Origin: Bifidobacterium parmae
GTDB taxonomy: Bacteria > Actinomycetota > Actinomycetes > Actinomycetales > Bifidobacteriaceae
Assembly (NCBI RefSeq): GCF_002860365.1
Contig: NZ_NMWT01000028.1
Span: 1-64,000, forward strand
DNA: 64,000 nucleotides
Direction of reading: 5' to 3'
Below are positions 1-9,788 of the stretch, one piece after another. The first letter of the stretch is position 1, and each line of letters begins with the position of its first letter. The translations under genes were made by a program, and so were the position numbers. The notes under the pieces are model-generated. The model worked only from the letters and a program-made list of their open reading frames with translations, was not told the origin of the DNA and did no database searches.

Positions 1-741
1 CGCGGACTGACCAGCGGCCGGTGCGGCGGCACCCAGATTGACGGGGAACGATTCGCGTCCGCCCGCGGACGGCGCGGCGGCCGGACGCGTGACGGACGGC
101 GCGCCGGCGACGCCGCTCGCCGCGGCCGACGCGTCCGGCTCCGGGCCGACGCCGAGACTCTGCTCGCCGATCAGCTTGCGCGCGGCCGCGTTCAGGCAGA
201 CCACGGAATTGTCGTGCATGTCCCACGTCCATTCGGCGTGCACCTTGCGCCCCGCGGACATGAACCGCGCGACGATGTGCCACGGCTCATGGTGCCGTCG
301 GGTCGCCGACCAGGAGAGCGTGGAACGGTCGACGCGCGCCGCCAGCAGCGTCATGTCGATGATCTCCTCGAGCGTGCGCAGGCGCGACTCCTTCGGCGCG
401 GGCACGCGTTTGAACTGTTCGATCGCATACTGCTTCTCCGTCTGCACCGACGCGGAGAAGCGGCGGACCAGCGCCTCGGCCAGACCGTAGCGGGCCGCCA
501 CCTTCGCCGGGTCGGCGCCCGCGCGGATCAGCTGCTGGATCTGCGAGATCGGCAGCGTGTCCGTCGTGCGCGGCTCGCGGCGCTTCAACGTCTCCGAGCG
601 GATCTGCTTGGCCTCCAGCAGGGCCCGCTCCAACGCTTCGTCCACCGTGACGACGAACCGCTCACCGCCCGCTTCGAACACCAGGTCGCCGGCTTCGGAG
701 ACATGGTCGAGACGGGCTCCCCGAGGCGAATTGTCAGGCAT
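1..741 (-). CDS. sepH: SepH-type septation protein (DUF3071), truncated by the window edge
   Basis: The reading frame is open from the ATG at 741 down to base 1, so 247 codons are visible and the C-terminus lies outside the window. The N-terminal part (start MPDNSPRGARLDHVSEAGDL) matches the DUF3071/SepH family, actinobacterial proteins that bind FtsZ and assist septation. A helix-turn-helix-like segment lies at about residues 65-100 (LPISQIQQLIRAGADPAKVA). After about residue 185 the sequence becomes Ala/Pro/Gly-rich, as expected for the disordered linker before the C-terminal FtsZ-binding part. It is divergent from the DUF4193 gene, an arrangement common in bifidobacteria. The family call is from recalled sequence similarity. 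Confidence 0.8.
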   Translation of the reverse strand, partial: MPDNSPRGARLDHVSEAGDLVFEAGGERFVVTVDEALERALLEAKQIRSETLKRREPRTTDTLPISQIQQLIRAGADPAKVAARYGLAEALVRRFSASVQTEKQYAIEQFKRVPAPKESRLRTLEEIIDMTLLAARVDRSTLSWSATRRHHEPWHIVARFMSAGRKVHAEWTWDMHDNSVVCLNAAARKLIGEQSLGVGPEPDASAAASGVAGAPSVTRPAAAPSAGGRESFPVNLGAAAPAAGQSA

Positions 742-800
742 GCGCGCACCACTTTCCTCAAAAACTTGTATCACAATACAGTATGCCCCACGTGTCGAAC

Positions 801-828
801 TTTACGAGTATTTGAAATCGTGTATTCT
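801..828 (+). promoter_or_regulatory. Candidate promoter for the DUF4193-dut genes
   Basis: The 154-bp gap between sepH and the DUF4193 gene is distinctly AT-rich. On the plus strand a TTTACG / 16 bp / TATTCT pair at 801-806 and 823-828 is a plausible sigma-70-type promoter. The -35 box is weak and no transcription data are available. Confidence 0.35.
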
Positions 829-895
829 ATGGGCGAGTAAACCAGTCTTCGGGCCCCGCGCCACGCGGCGGGCCCCGTGCTACGAAAGGATCGCG

Positions 896-1188
896 ATGGC
901 TCAGGATTATGATTCCCCCCGCAACAAGGATGAGGACGAGGAATCGCTGCAGGCTCTGGGGAAGGGCTCGCAGAACTCATCGAGCGACATCGACGACGAC
1001 GAGAACGCCATTGCCGAGGACTACGAGCTGCCGGGCGCCGACCTGAGCAACGAGGACTCCTCCGTGACGGTCATCCCGATGCAGGGCGACGAGTTCATCT
1101 GCTCCGAATGCTTCCTCGTCAAGCACCGCAGCCAGCTCGCCTACATGACCGACGACGGCCAGCCCGTGTGCCAGGAGTGCGCCGCCTG

Positions 1189-1189
<1 letters not shown>
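896..1189 (+). CDS. DUF4193 zinc-ribbon protein
   Basis: A 97-residue acidic protein of the actinobacterial DUF4193 family, whose function is not known. The N-terminal two thirds is rich in Asp, Glu and Ser and probably disordered (for example [20 protein letters not shown]). The C-terminus holds two CxxC knuckles, CSEC and CQEC, about 20 residues apart, which should bind one zinc ion. The start at 896 follows GAAAGGA. Its TGA overlaps the ATG of dut by one base, so the two are probably translationally coupled. The family assignment is firm; any functional link to dut or sepH is inference from context. Confidence 0.85.
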
Positions 1190-1671
<482 letters not shown>

Positions 1672-1748
1672 TACGCGGTAGGATAAACGCGTCGGACGCG
1701 TGGAAGACGCGTTAGGATGGAAATCCACACGAGCGAGGGAGGTGCGCC

Positions 1749-4079
1749 ATGGCGGGCGACGAGATGGAATTCGATTCCGCACGCAAACTGGGATGCGAGG
1801 TCAGCACCGATCCGATCAATCCGCTGCTGCCGATCATGCAGGCATGCCGCGTCCACCATCCCGACGAGGACCTGACCATCCTCGAACGCGCGTACCGGCG
1901 CGCCGTCATCCAACATTCCACGCAACGGCGCAAGTCCGGCGAACCGTACATCATCCACCCGCTCGCCGTCGCGCAGATCCTCGCCGACCTCGGCATGGGC
2001 CCGCTCGTCGTCGCCGCCGGCCTCCTGCACGACACGGTGGAGGACACCGACTACACGCTCGACCAATGCCGCGCCGAATTCGGTGACACCGTCACCGGCC
2101 TCGTGGACGGCGTCACCAAGCTCTCGAAGATGGAGTACGGCGACTCGGCGCAGGCCGAGACGATCCGCAAGATGGTCGTCGCGATGAGCCGCGACGTGCG
2201 CGTTCTCGTCGTCAAGCTCGCCGACCGCGTGCACAACGCGCGCACCTGGCGCTACGTGAAGACCTCCAGCGCCGTGAAGAAGGCGCACGAGACGCTCGAC
2301 GTGTACGCGCCGCTCGCCAACCGCCTCGGCATGAACGCCATCAAGACCGAGCTCGAGGAGCTGAGCTTCAAGGTCATCTACCCGAAGATCTACAACGAGA
2401 TCGTCGTGCTCGTCGCCCGCCGCGCCGGGCAGCGCGACGTGTACTTGAAGCAGATCCTCGCCGAGATCAACGAGGACCTCGACGAGCAGCACATCAAGGC
2501 GTACGTGACCGGACGCCCGAAGGACTACTTCTCCATCTACCAGAAGATGATCGTGCGCGGCCACGATTTCGCCAACATCTACGACCTGGTGGGCGTGCGC
2601 ATCATCGTCGACTCGATCCAGGACTGCTATGCGGCGCTCGGCGCCGTGCACGCGCGGTGGAACCCGGTGCCCGGCCGGTTCAAGGACTACATCGCGATGC
2701 CGAAGCTCAACATGTACCAGTCGCTGCACACCACGGTGGTCGGCCCCGGCGGCAAGCCCGTCGAGATCCAGATCCGCACGTGGGACATGCACCGGCGCGC
2801 CGAATTCGGCATCGCCGCGCACTGGAAGTACAAGGAGAACGGCCAGGCCGGCCGCGCGCTGAGCTCGCCCGACAAGTCCGACCGCAAGCGCGAGGGCTCC
2901 GAGAACCAGGAGCTGAGCGAGGCCGACAACCTCAAGTGGATCCAGCAGCTCGCCGACTGGACCAGCGAGACCCCCGACTCCAACGAGTTCCTCGGCTCGC
3001 TCAAGGAGGACCTCGGCTCGGCCGAGGTGTACGTGTTCACGCCGAAGGGCAAGATCATCTCCCTGCCGGCGGCCGCCACCCCCATCGACTTCGCCTACGC
3101 GGTGCACACCGAGGTCGGCCACCGCACGATGGGCGCGCGCGTCAACGGGCGTCTCGTCCCGCTCGACACGAAGCTCGAGAACGGCGACACCGTCGAGATC
3201 CTCACCTCCAAGTCCGACACGGCCGGCCCGTCGCGCGACTGGCTGAGCTTCGCGAAGAGCCCGAAGGCGCGCAACAAGATCCGCCAGTGGTTCTCCAAGG
3301 AGCGCCGCTCCGAGGCGATCGAGGAGGGCCGCGACGAGCTGACGCGCGCCATGCGCAAGCGCAGCCTGCCCATCAACACGCTGCTCACGCCCGAGGCGCT
3401 GATCGGCGTGGCCGACGAACTGAACTTCCCGAACGCGGACGGCCTGTTCGCCGCCATCGGCGACGGCCAGATCTCCACGCAGAACGTCATCTCGCATCTC
3501 GTCAAGGACGCTGGCGCCGACGAGGTCGACGAGGAGATCGAGCAGGAGGTCCTGCCGCTCAAGCCCGTCGAGACGCGCCAGAAGACGAACAGCAGCTCCG
3601 GCGTGTCCGTCAAGGGCGTCGGCGACGTGTGGGTCAAGCTCGCCCGCTGCTGCATGCCCGTGCCCGGCGACAAGATCATCGGCTTCATCACGCGCAACCA
3701 GGGCGTGTCCGTGCACCGCACCGACTGCCAGAACATGATCGACCTGCAGCGCCGCCAGCCCGAACGCGTCGTCGAGGTCGAATGGACGAGCACGAAGGGC
3801 GTGTTCATGGTCAAGATCCAGGTGGAGGCGCTCGACCGGCGCAACCTGCTCTCCGACGTGACGCGCGTGCTCTCCGACCACGGCGTCAACATCATCTCCG
3901 GCTCGATCTCCACCGGCTCCGACCGCGTGGCCACCAGCCAGTTCAGCTTCGAGATGGCCGACCCGCAGCACCTCAACACGCTGCTCGCCGCCGTGCGCAA
4001 GATCGACGGCGTGTTCGACGTGTACCGCATCACCGGCGCGAAGGACTCCGCCGAGCCGCGCCTGCGCCGCATGCAGTGA
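1749..4079 (+). CDS. relA: Bifunctional (p)ppGpp synthetase/hydrolase
   Basis: A 776-residue RelA/SpoT long homologue controlling the stringent response. In order: an HD hydrolase domain at about residues 60-210 with an intact LLHDTVEDT motif; a synthetase domain at about 250-375 containing RPKDYFSIYQKM and GRFKDYIAMPKLNMYQSLHT; a TGS domain near 445-505 (VYVFTPKGKIISLP); a zinc-finger-like segment (KLARCCMPVPGDKIIGFI); and a C-terminal ACT domain. The RFKD sequence is the form usually seen in bifunctional enzymes, and the HD residues suggest hydrolysis is retained. The start follows GAGGGAGGTGCGCC. It sits 77 bp after dut. Confidence 0.96.
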   Translation: MAGDEMEFDSARKLGCEVSTDPINPLLPIMQACRVHHPDEDLTILERAYRRAVIQHSTQRRKSGEPYIIHPLAVAQILADLGMGPLVVAAGLLHDTVEDTDYTLDQCRAEFGDTVTGLVDGVTKLSKMEYGDSAQAETIRKMVVAMSRDVRVLVVKLADRVHNARTWRYVKTSSAVKKAHETLDVYAPLANRLGMNAIKTELEELSFKVIYPKIYNEIVVLVARRAGQRDVYLKQILAEINEDLDEQHIKAYVTGRPKDYFSIYQKMIVRGHDFANIYDLVGVRIIVDSIQDCYAALGAVHARWNPVPGRFKDYIAMPKLNMYQSLHTTVVGPGGKPVEIQIRTWDMHRRAEFGIAAHWKYKENGQAGRALSSPDKSDRKREGSENQELSEADNLKWIQQLADWTSETPDSNEFLGSLKEDLGSAEVYVFTPKGKIISLPAAATPIDFAYAVHTEVGHRTMGARVNGRLVPLDTKLENGDTVEILTSKSDTAGPSRDWLSFAKSPKARNKIRQWFSKERRSEAIEEGRDELTRAMRKRSLPINTLLTPEALIGVADELNFPNADGLFAAIGDGQISTQNVISHLVKDAGADEVDEEIEQEVLPLKPVETRQKTNSSSGVSVKGVGDVWVKLARCCMPVPGDKIIGFITRNQGVSVHRTDCQNMIDLQRRQPERVVEVEWTSTKGVFMVKIQVEALDRRNLLSDVTRVLSDHGVNIISGSISTGSDRVATSQFSFEMADPQHLNTLLAAVRKIDGVFDVYRITGAKDSAEPRLRRMQ

Positions 4080-4226
4080 GTGCGCGCTGAGTGCGCGCGC
4101 TATAAGCAACGTCGATTACGGAACCGCGTTGCGCGCGGCAAACGTTTGTATAGTGGCGAAGCGTTGGGAACGACGAAAGCCGTTCACCGCCGAAATGAAT
4201 GATGTGAATTGAGAGGGGAAACCATC

Positions 4227-5066
4227 ATGCGCTTCACCAAGTCCGCCGCGGCCGCCCTGACCGTCGTCGCCGTCGCCGCGCTCGGCCTGTCCGCCTGCGG
4301 CAACTCGTCCACCGCCACCAGCAAGGAGGACGACAAGACCATCACCGTGGCCGCCAGCCCGACCCCGCACGCCGAGATCCTCAACAAGGCCGTCAAGCCG
4401 CTCGTCGAGAAGGACGGCTACAAGCTCGAGGTCAAGGAGTTCACCGACTACGTGCAGCCGAACACCGCCACCGAGGATGGCGAGGTCGACGCCAACTACT
4501 TCCAGCACAAGCCGTACCTCGACAACTTCAACAAGGAGAAGGGCACCCACCTCGTCTCCGTCGAGACCGTGCACTTCGAGCCGTTCGGCCTGTACCCGGG
4601 CAAGACCAAGAGCCTCGACGCCCTCCAGGACGGCGCCGTCGTGGCCGTCCCGAACGACGCCACCAACGAGGCCCGCGCCCTCCTGCTCCTGCAGGACGCC
4701 GGCCTGATCAAGCTCAAGAACCCCGAGGACATCAACGCCACGCCGAAGGACATCACCTCCAACCCGAAGAACCTCCAGTTCAAGGAGCTTGAGGCCGCCG
4801 TCGTGCCGACCGTCATCAACGACGTGGACATCGCCGCGCTGAACGGCAACTACGCCATCCAGGCCGGCTTCGACGTCACCAAGGACGCCCTGCAGATCGA
4901 GAAGGCCGACGGTCTGGCCGCCAAGACCTACGCGAACATCCTGGTCGTCAAGGAGGGCAACGAGAACACCGCCAAGACCAAGGAGCTCAAGAAGGCCCTC
5001 AACTCCAGCGAGGTCCGCGACTACATCAACAAGAACTACAAGGGCGCCGTCGTCCCGGTCTTCTGA
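4227..5066 (+). CDS. metQ: Methionine ABC transporter substrate-binding lipoprotein
   Basis: A 279-residue NlpA/MetQ-family lipoprotein, the extracellular binding component of a D/L-methionine importer. A signal peptide is followed by the lipobox LSAC with Cys24 as the lipidation site. The mature domain begins with ITVAASPTPHAEIL and contains the typical NYFQHKPYLDNFNKEKG and family ligand-pocket region. The ATG at 4227 follows GAGAGGGGAAA; a TTG six codons upstream is rejected because it would place charges before the signal sequence. A -10-like TATAGT lies at 4149-4154. It is followed by the ATPase and permease genes of the same system. Confidence 0.93.
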   Translation: MRFTKSAAAALTVVAVAALGLSACGNSSTATSKEDDKTITVAASPTPHAEILNKAVKPLVEKDGYKLEVKEFTDYVQPNTATEDGEVDANYFQHKPYLDNFNKEKGTHLVSVETVHFEPFGLYPGKTKSLDALQDGAVVAVPNDATNEARALLLLQDAGLIKLKNPEDINATPKDITSNPKNLQFKELEAAVVPTVINDVDIAALNGNYAIQAGFDVTKDALQIEKADGLAAKTYANILVVKEGNENTAKTKELKKALNSSEVRDYINKNYKGAVVPVF

Positions 5067-5199
5067 TCGGCGCTCCAGTCCTTCCGATACCATGCCGCAC
5101 GGCAGCGAAGGCGTAGCGCGGGAAGCATGACCGCTCCCCGCGCCGCCGGACGCCGTGCGGCATCGTGCGTATCACGACCACATACGACAGGAACCTTCC

Positions 5200-6039
5200 A
5201 TGATCCAATTCGACCATCTCAAGAAAAGCTACGGCACCGGCGCGGACGCGCACGAGGTGCTCCACGACATCAACCTGACCATCAACGACGGCGAGGTGTT
5301 CGGCTTCCTCGGCTCCTCCGGCGCCGGCAAGTCCACGCTCGTGCGCACCATCAACCTGCTCGAACGCCCCACCGAAGGCAAGGTCGTCATCGACGGCAAG
5401 GACGTCTCGCACGTCACCGGCCACGACCTCGCCGAACTGCGCACGAAGATCGGCATGATCTTCCAGGACTTCAACCTGTTCCAGCAGCGCACCGTGCTGC
5501 GCAACGTCACCTTCCCGCTCGAACTCGCGCACCGCCCGAAGGCGCAGCGCATCGAACGCGGCAAGCGCCTCCTGCGCCTCGTCGGCCTCGAAGGCTTCGA
5601 GGACCGCTACCCGAGCCAGCTGTCCGGCGGCCAGCAGCAGCGCGTCGCCATCGCGCGCGCCCTCGCCAACGAGCCGAAGATCATGCTGTGCGACGAGGCG
5701 ACCAGCGCCCTCGACTCCACCACCACCGTGCAGATCCTCGACCTGCTGCGCCGCATCAACCGCGAGCTCGGCGTCACGCTCGTCATCATCACGCACTCGC
5801 TGTCCGTCGCGCGCAACATCTGCGACCGCGTCGCCATGATCGACGGCGGCAACATCGTCGAGACCGGCGAGACCGCCGCCCTGTTCGCGAACCCGCAGAG
5901 CGACATCCTCAAGGCGCTCATCGCCAGCGCCGAGGAGCAGAACGGACGCGACGAGGACGAGGACGGCAAGCCGGTCGAGCCGGCCGGCTCCGACACGGAT
6001 GACGCGAAGACCGCCGCGAATACCGAGGAGGCACGCTGA
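5200..6039 (+). CDS. metN: Methionine ABC transporter ATP-binding protein, short form
   Basis: A 279-residue ABC ATPase. Walker A GSSGAGKST is at residues 38-46, Q-loop FQDFN near 89, signature LSGGQQQR near 145 and Walker B IMLCDEATSALD near 165, followed by the ITHSLSVA H-loop. MetN proteins of the E. coli type carry about 100 further residues forming the NIL regulatory domain that senses intracellular methionine. Here the ATPase core is followed only by an acidic tail (about 30 residues), so that feedback domain is absent. The start at 5200 follows AGGAACCTTCC. It is directly followed by metI. Confidence 0.9.
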   Translation: MIQFDHLKKSYGTGADAHEVLHDINLTINDGEVFGFLGSSGAGKSTLVRTINLLERPTEGKVVIDGKDVSHVTGHDLAELRTKIGMIFQDFNLFQQRTVLRNVTFPLELAHRPKAQRIERGKRLLRLVGLEGFEDRYPSQLSGGQQQRVAIARALANEPKIMLCDEATSALDSTTTVQILDLLRRINRELGVTLVIITHSLSVARNICDRVAMIDGGNIVETGETAALFANPQSDILKALIASAEEQNGRDEDEDGKPVEPAGSDTDDAKTAANTEEAR

Positions 6040-6040
6040 C

Positions 6041-6721
6041 ATGGGACAGACCATCACCGAATTCATCGCCAACTACGGCGAACTCATGCTCGAAGGCACG
6101 CGCGACACGCTCGTCATGACCGCGGGCTCCACCCTGCTCGCCTACGTGCTCGGCGTGCCGCTCGGCGTGCTGCTCACCATCACCGGCGCGAAGTCCATCT
6201 GGCCGAACCGTCCGCTCAACACGGTGCTCGGCTGGATCGTGAACATCGGCCGTTCCATCCCGTTCATCATCCTGCTCGTCGCCATCATCCCGTTCACGCG
6301 TCTCATCGTCGGCACGTCGCTCGGCGTCGAGGGCGCGATGGTGCCGCTCGTCATCTCCGCCGCGCCGTTCGTGGCGCGCGTCGTCGAACAGTCGCTCGCC
6401 GACGTGGACGGCGGCCTCATCGAGGCCGCGCAGAGCTTCGGCGCGAACAACTGGCAGATCGTCACCAAGGTGCTCCTGTTCGAAAGCCTGCCGTCGCTCG
6501 TGCGCGGCGCCGCCATCACGTTCATCAACCTGTTCGGCTACTCGGCGATGGCCGGCACCGTGGGCGCCGGCGGCCTCGGCGACATCGCCATCCGCTACGG
6601 CTACCAGCGCTACGAGTACGACGTGATGCTCGTCGCCGTGGTCCTGAGCGTCATCCTCGTGCAGGTCATCCAGTCGTTCGGCGACCGGTTCGCCAAGCGC
6701 ATCGACCACCACGCCCGCTGA
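6041..6721 (+). CDS. metI: Methionine ABC transporter permease
   Basis: A 226-residue MetI-type membrane permease with about five membrane segments. The EAA coupling loop that contacts the ATPase reads EAAQSFGANNWQIVTKVLLFE. The C-terminal GTVGAGGLGDIAIRYGYQRYEYDVM is typical of MetI. The ATG at 6041 lies one base after the metN stop, with a GAGGAGG Shine-Dalgarno inside the end of metN. Together with metQ and metN it makes a complete importer; methionine is inferred as substrate from family membership only. Confidence 0.94.
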   Translation: MGQTITEFIANYGELMLEGTRDTLVMTAGSTLLAYVLGVPLGVLLTITGAKSIWPNRPLNTVLGWIVNIGRSIPFIILLVAIIPFTRLIVGTSLGVEGAMVPLVISAAPFVARVVEQSLADVDGGLIEAAQSFGANNWQIVTKVLLFESLPSLVRGAAITFINLFGYSAMAGTVGAGGLGDIAIRYGYQRYEYDVMLVAVVLSVILVQVIQSFGDRFAKRIDHHAR

Positions 6722-6809
6722 TTCGCGGGGGAGTCGGCGTCCGGTCGCGGGGGAGTCGGCGACCCGACGGGGCGGCGACCAGCCGGTCCCCGTCCGCTGC
6801 CCCCGCTTC

Positions 6810-6867
6810 CGTCGGCCCGCGTCCCTCCCGTACCCGTATCCGCACGGGGGAGGGACGCGGGCCGACG
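6810..6867. terminator. Long perfect hairpin after metQNI
   Basis: Bases 6810-6829 and 6848-6867 form a perfect 20-bp inverted repeat with an 18-base loop. No U-tract follows on either strand, so it may act as a Rho-assisted terminator or an mRNA 3'-end stabiliser rather than a classic intrinsic terminator. The rest of the 204-bp gap holds a short GC-rich repeat (CGCGGGGGAGTCGGCG near 6724 and CGCGGGGGAGTCGGCG near 6746). Confidence 0.7.
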
Positions 6868-6925
6868 GCGTCTCCGGCCGCGCAAGCCGTCCCCGTCGTC
6901 TTGCGACTATGACAGACTTGACGCC

Positions 6926-7465
6926 ATGACTACGATTATCATGCGCACCTCCGAAGGTGACATCACCATCAACCTGTTCGACGACAAGGCCCCGGAGACG
7001 GTCAAGAACTTCCTCGGCCTCGCCACCGGCGAGAAGGAGTGGGCGGACCCGTACACCGGCCAGCCCTCCCACGGCAAGTTCTACAACGGCCTGAGCTTCC
7101 ACCGCATCATCAAGGATTTCATGATCCAGGGCGGCTGCCCGCTAGGCAACGGCACCGGCGGCCCCGGCTACGACTTCGACGACGAGATCGACCCGACGCT
7201 CAAGTTCGACCGCCCCTACCTGCTCGCCATGGCGAACGCCGGCCTGCGCCGCGGCCGCGACGGCAAAATCCACGGCACCAACGGCTCCCAGTTCTTCATC
7301 ACCACCGTGCCGACCCCGTGGCTCGACGGCCACCACACGATCTTCGGCGAGGTCGCCGACGACCAGTCCAAGGCCGTGGTCGACAAGCTCGAGGCGCTGC
7401 CGACCGACCCGATGGACCGTCCGACCGAACCGGCCGTGATTCTGTCCGTCGACGTCGCCGAGTGA
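6926..7465 (+). CDS. Cyclophilin-type peptidyl-prolyl cis-trans isomerase
   Basis: A 179-residue single-domain cyclophilin catalysing proline isomerisation in protein folding. Key segments are [29 protein letters not shown] (catalytic Arg in FHR), GSQFFITT and [12 protein letters not shown]. There is no signal peptide, so it is cytoplasmic. It stands alone, bounded by hairpins on both sides. Confidence 0.94.
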   Translation: MTTIIMRTSEGDITINLFDDKAPETVKNFLGLATGEKEWADPYTGQPSHGKFYNGLSFHRIIKDFMIQGGCPLGNGTGGPGYDFDDEIDPTLKFDRPYLLAMANAGLRRGRDGKIHGTNGSQFFITTVPTPWLDGHHTIFGEVADDQSKAVVDKLEALPTDPMDRPTEPAVILSVDVAE

Positions 7466-7474
7466 CGATCCGAT

Positions 7475-7506
7475 AATGCCTCCCTCGTCAGAGGGAGGCA
7501 TTCCTT
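7475..7506. terminator. Bidirectional intrinsic terminator
   Basis: A 12-bp perfect stem (7475-7486 with 7491-7502) and a four-base loop, followed by CCTTTT. It lies between the convergent cyclophilin and HAD phosphatase genes and can serve both. Confidence 0.9.
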
Positions 7507-7513
7507 TTGATGT

Positions 7514-8317
7514 TCAGAGCACGTGGAAGTGCTTGAGGGCGTTCATCACGCCGTCGTGGTCGACGTCGTCGGTCACGTAGTCGGCGGCGGCCTTCGGGCC
7601 TTCGGTCGCATTGCCCATCGCCACGCCGATGCCCGCGAACCGCAGCATCGTCTCGTCGTTGCCGCCGTCGCCGAACGCCATCACCTGCTCGCGCGTCCAG
7701 CCGTGGTGGCGCATGAAGCGCTCCATGCCCTTCGGCTTGCCGCCGTCCGCCGGAATCAGGTCGACGAAGTCCGGATGCCAGCGCACGCCCGCCACGTTGC
7801 GGCACAGGCCCACGATCTCCTTCTCCTGCTCGTCGTCGATGTACGGGCTCACCTGGAACGTCTCGTGCGTCTCGGGGCGCGTATGCGGGTCGTCGGTGAA
7901 CACCTTCGGCGCGGTCTTGCCGAGCTGGCGCCATGTGGCGCGCATCGGCTCGGTCACCTGGTTGAAGTACACGTAGTCGGATTCGCAGAAGTTCGCCACC
8001 ACGTCCGGATGGCGGTCCAGCCAGGCGACGATCGTGCGCACGTCCGCCGGGTCGAGCGCCTCCTTCTCCAGGAACCCGTCATGGTCGACGCAGTACTGGC
8101 CGTTGAGGCCGACGATGCCGTCGAACGTGACCGGGATCATGTCGAGCACGACGGTCATGTGGCTGGGCGCGCGGCCCGAGCAGATGAACACCTTCACGCC
8201 CTTCGCCTGCAGCCGGTGCAGCGCGTCGATCGTGGACTGCGGGATCGTGTGCGTCACGAAGCTGGTGAGCGTGCCGTCGATGTCGAAGAACACGGCGCGG
8301 ATGTCGGGCGTGGTCAT
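7514..8317 (-). CDS. Cof-type HAD family phosphatase
   Basis: A 267-residue haloacid-dehalogenase hydrolase of the Cof/type IIB class. Motif I is FFDIDGTLTSF with the nucleophilic Asp, motif II is FICSGR, and motifs III/IV are GKPKGMERFM and FGDGGNDETML. Members dephosphorylate sugar phosphates, PLP or flavin precursors; the substrate cannot be read from sequence. The start at 8317 follows GAGGAGGCACC. A longer in-frame start at 8365 is less likely because it lies before this strong ribosome site. Confidence 0.9.
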   Translation of the reverse strand: MTTPDIRAVFFDIDGTLTSFVTHTIPQSTIDALHRLQAKGVKVFICSGRAPSHMTVVLDMIPVTFDGIVGLNGQYCVDHDGFLEKEALDPADVRTIVAWLDRHPDVVANFCESDYVYFNQVTEPMRATWRQLGKTAPKVFTDDPHTRPETHETFQVSPYIDDEQEKEIVGLCRNVAGVRWHPDFVDLIPADGGKPKGMERFMRHHGWTREQVMAFGDGGNDETMLRFAGIGVAMGNATEGPKAAADYVTDDVDHDGVMNALKHFHVL

Positions 8318-8468
8318 GGTGCCTCCTCGCGGGAATCGTCTGGATCGGATCGGTTCGGTCCGCATTCCAGTCTAGGGAGGCGAGGGGAGACGACGGGCGG
8401 AACGAGTGTCGGAATCGTCGCCGGACGTATATGCCCCGTCCATGCGGACGCGACCTACAATCGGGCGT

Positions 8469-9713
8469 ATGAGCGAACGCAACGCAACAGACCACGCAGA
8501 CCACGCAACCGACATCACCGCCTCCGCCGTCGTCGGACACGTCGAGGCCGCCCCGGACCTCGTCGCGATCCGGCACTACCTGCACGCGCACCCGGAACGC
8601 AGCTTCAAGGAATACGACACCAGCATCTACCTCGCCGACCAGCTGAAGGCGCACGGCGTGGAGGTCCTCGACAACCCGCTGGAGACCGGCGTCGTCGGCC
8701 TCGTCCGCGGCGAGGGCGGCCCCGGGCCGCGCGTCGCCCTGCGCGCCGACATCGACGGCCTGCCCATCGTCGAGGACACGGGCCTGCCGTTCGCCTCCGT
8801 CAACGAGGGCGTCATGCACGGCTGCGGCCACGACCTGCACATGACCGGACTGCTCGGCGCCGCGTTCTGGCTCGCCGCGCACCGCGACCGGTTCGCCGGC
8901 AGCGTGAAGATCCTCTTCCAGCCGAGCGAGGAGACCGGCCAGGGTGCGTTCGCGATGCTCGACGCGGGTCTCCTCGACGACGTGGACGCGATCATCGGCA
9001 CGCACAACAACCCGAACTACAGGCCCGGCGAGGTCGCCGTCGGCGTCGAGCCGATGATGGCCGGCTGCGTGCGCTTCCAGGTGACGCTCCACGCGGACGG
9101 CACGCACGCCGGATACCCGCACAAGGGCACCGGTCCGATCGAGGCGCTCGCGTCGATGGTGCTCGAACTGCAGACCATCGTCAGCCGCAACGTCAACGCG
9201 CTGCACCCGCTGGTCCTGTCCATCACCGAGGTGCACGGCGGCCGCGTGTGGAACGTCGTGCCCGCCGAAGCCGGATTCCAGGGCACCGTGCGCTACTTCC
9301 ACAAGGAGGACAGCCTGCTCGCCGAACGCCGCTTCAAGGCGGTCGTCGAACATACGGCGGAGGCGTTCGGCATCACCGCGGACGTCGCGTGGGACGACTT
9401 CCAGGATCCCGTCGTCTCCGACGCGCCGCTCGCGCGCGCCGTCGCAGCCGACGTGCGCGGCTACGCGGCGCTGGAGCCGATCCGCCCGTCCATGGCGGGG
9501 GAGGACTTCTGCGAGTTCGCGCGCACGACACGATCCGTGTTCGCGTTCATCGGATCGAACGGCGAGGAGGGATGCGCCGACTGGCACAGTCCGCGGTTCG
9601 TCGGCCTCGACGCGTCGATCCCCACGTTCGTCGACTTCTACGTGAACGCCGCGCTGCGCGTGCTCGCCGAACTCGGAACCTCCGGTTCCGGTTCCGGCGA
9701 CGCCGCGCGCTGA
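8469..9713 (+). CDS. M20 family metallo-amidohydrolase
   Basis: A 414-residue M20D-type enzyme (amidohydrolase, hippurate or N-acyl-amino-acid hydrolase group). Metal-ligand motifs are MHGCGHDLHMT and FQPSEETGQGA; RADIDGLPIVEDTGLPF is the family signature. A dimerisation insert follows at about residues 205-310. It would cleave N-acyl amino acids or similar amides in the cytoplasm. The chosen ATG is nearest the conserved start; an upstream in-frame start at 8406 would add 21 residues of low-complexity sequence. Substrate unknown. Confidence 0.87.
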   Translation: MSERNATDHADHATDITASAVVGHVEAAPDLVAIRHYLHAHPERSFKEYDTSIYLADQLKAHGVEVLDNPLETGVVGLVRGEGGPGPRVALRADIDGLPIVEDTGLPFASVNEGVMHGCGHDLHMTGLLGAAFWLAAHRDRFAGSVKILFQPSEETGQGAFAMLDAGLLDDVDAIIGTHNNPNYRPGEVAVGVEPMMAGCVRFQVTLHADGTHAGYPHKGTGPIEALASMVLELQTIVSRNVNALHPLVLSITEVHGGRVWNVVPAEAGFQGTVRYFHKEDSLLAERRFKAVVEHTAEAFGITADVAWDDFQDPVVSDAPLARAVAADVRGYAALEPIRPSMAGEDFCEFARTTRSVFAFIGSNGEEGCADWHSPRFVGLDASIPTFVDFYVNAALRVLAELGTSGSGSGDAAR

Positions 9714-9788
9714 CGCGACGGGACCCGGACGGCGCCTCGGGACGGCGTTGACGGGATGGACGACGACCACGGATTAGGATAGGGAGAC

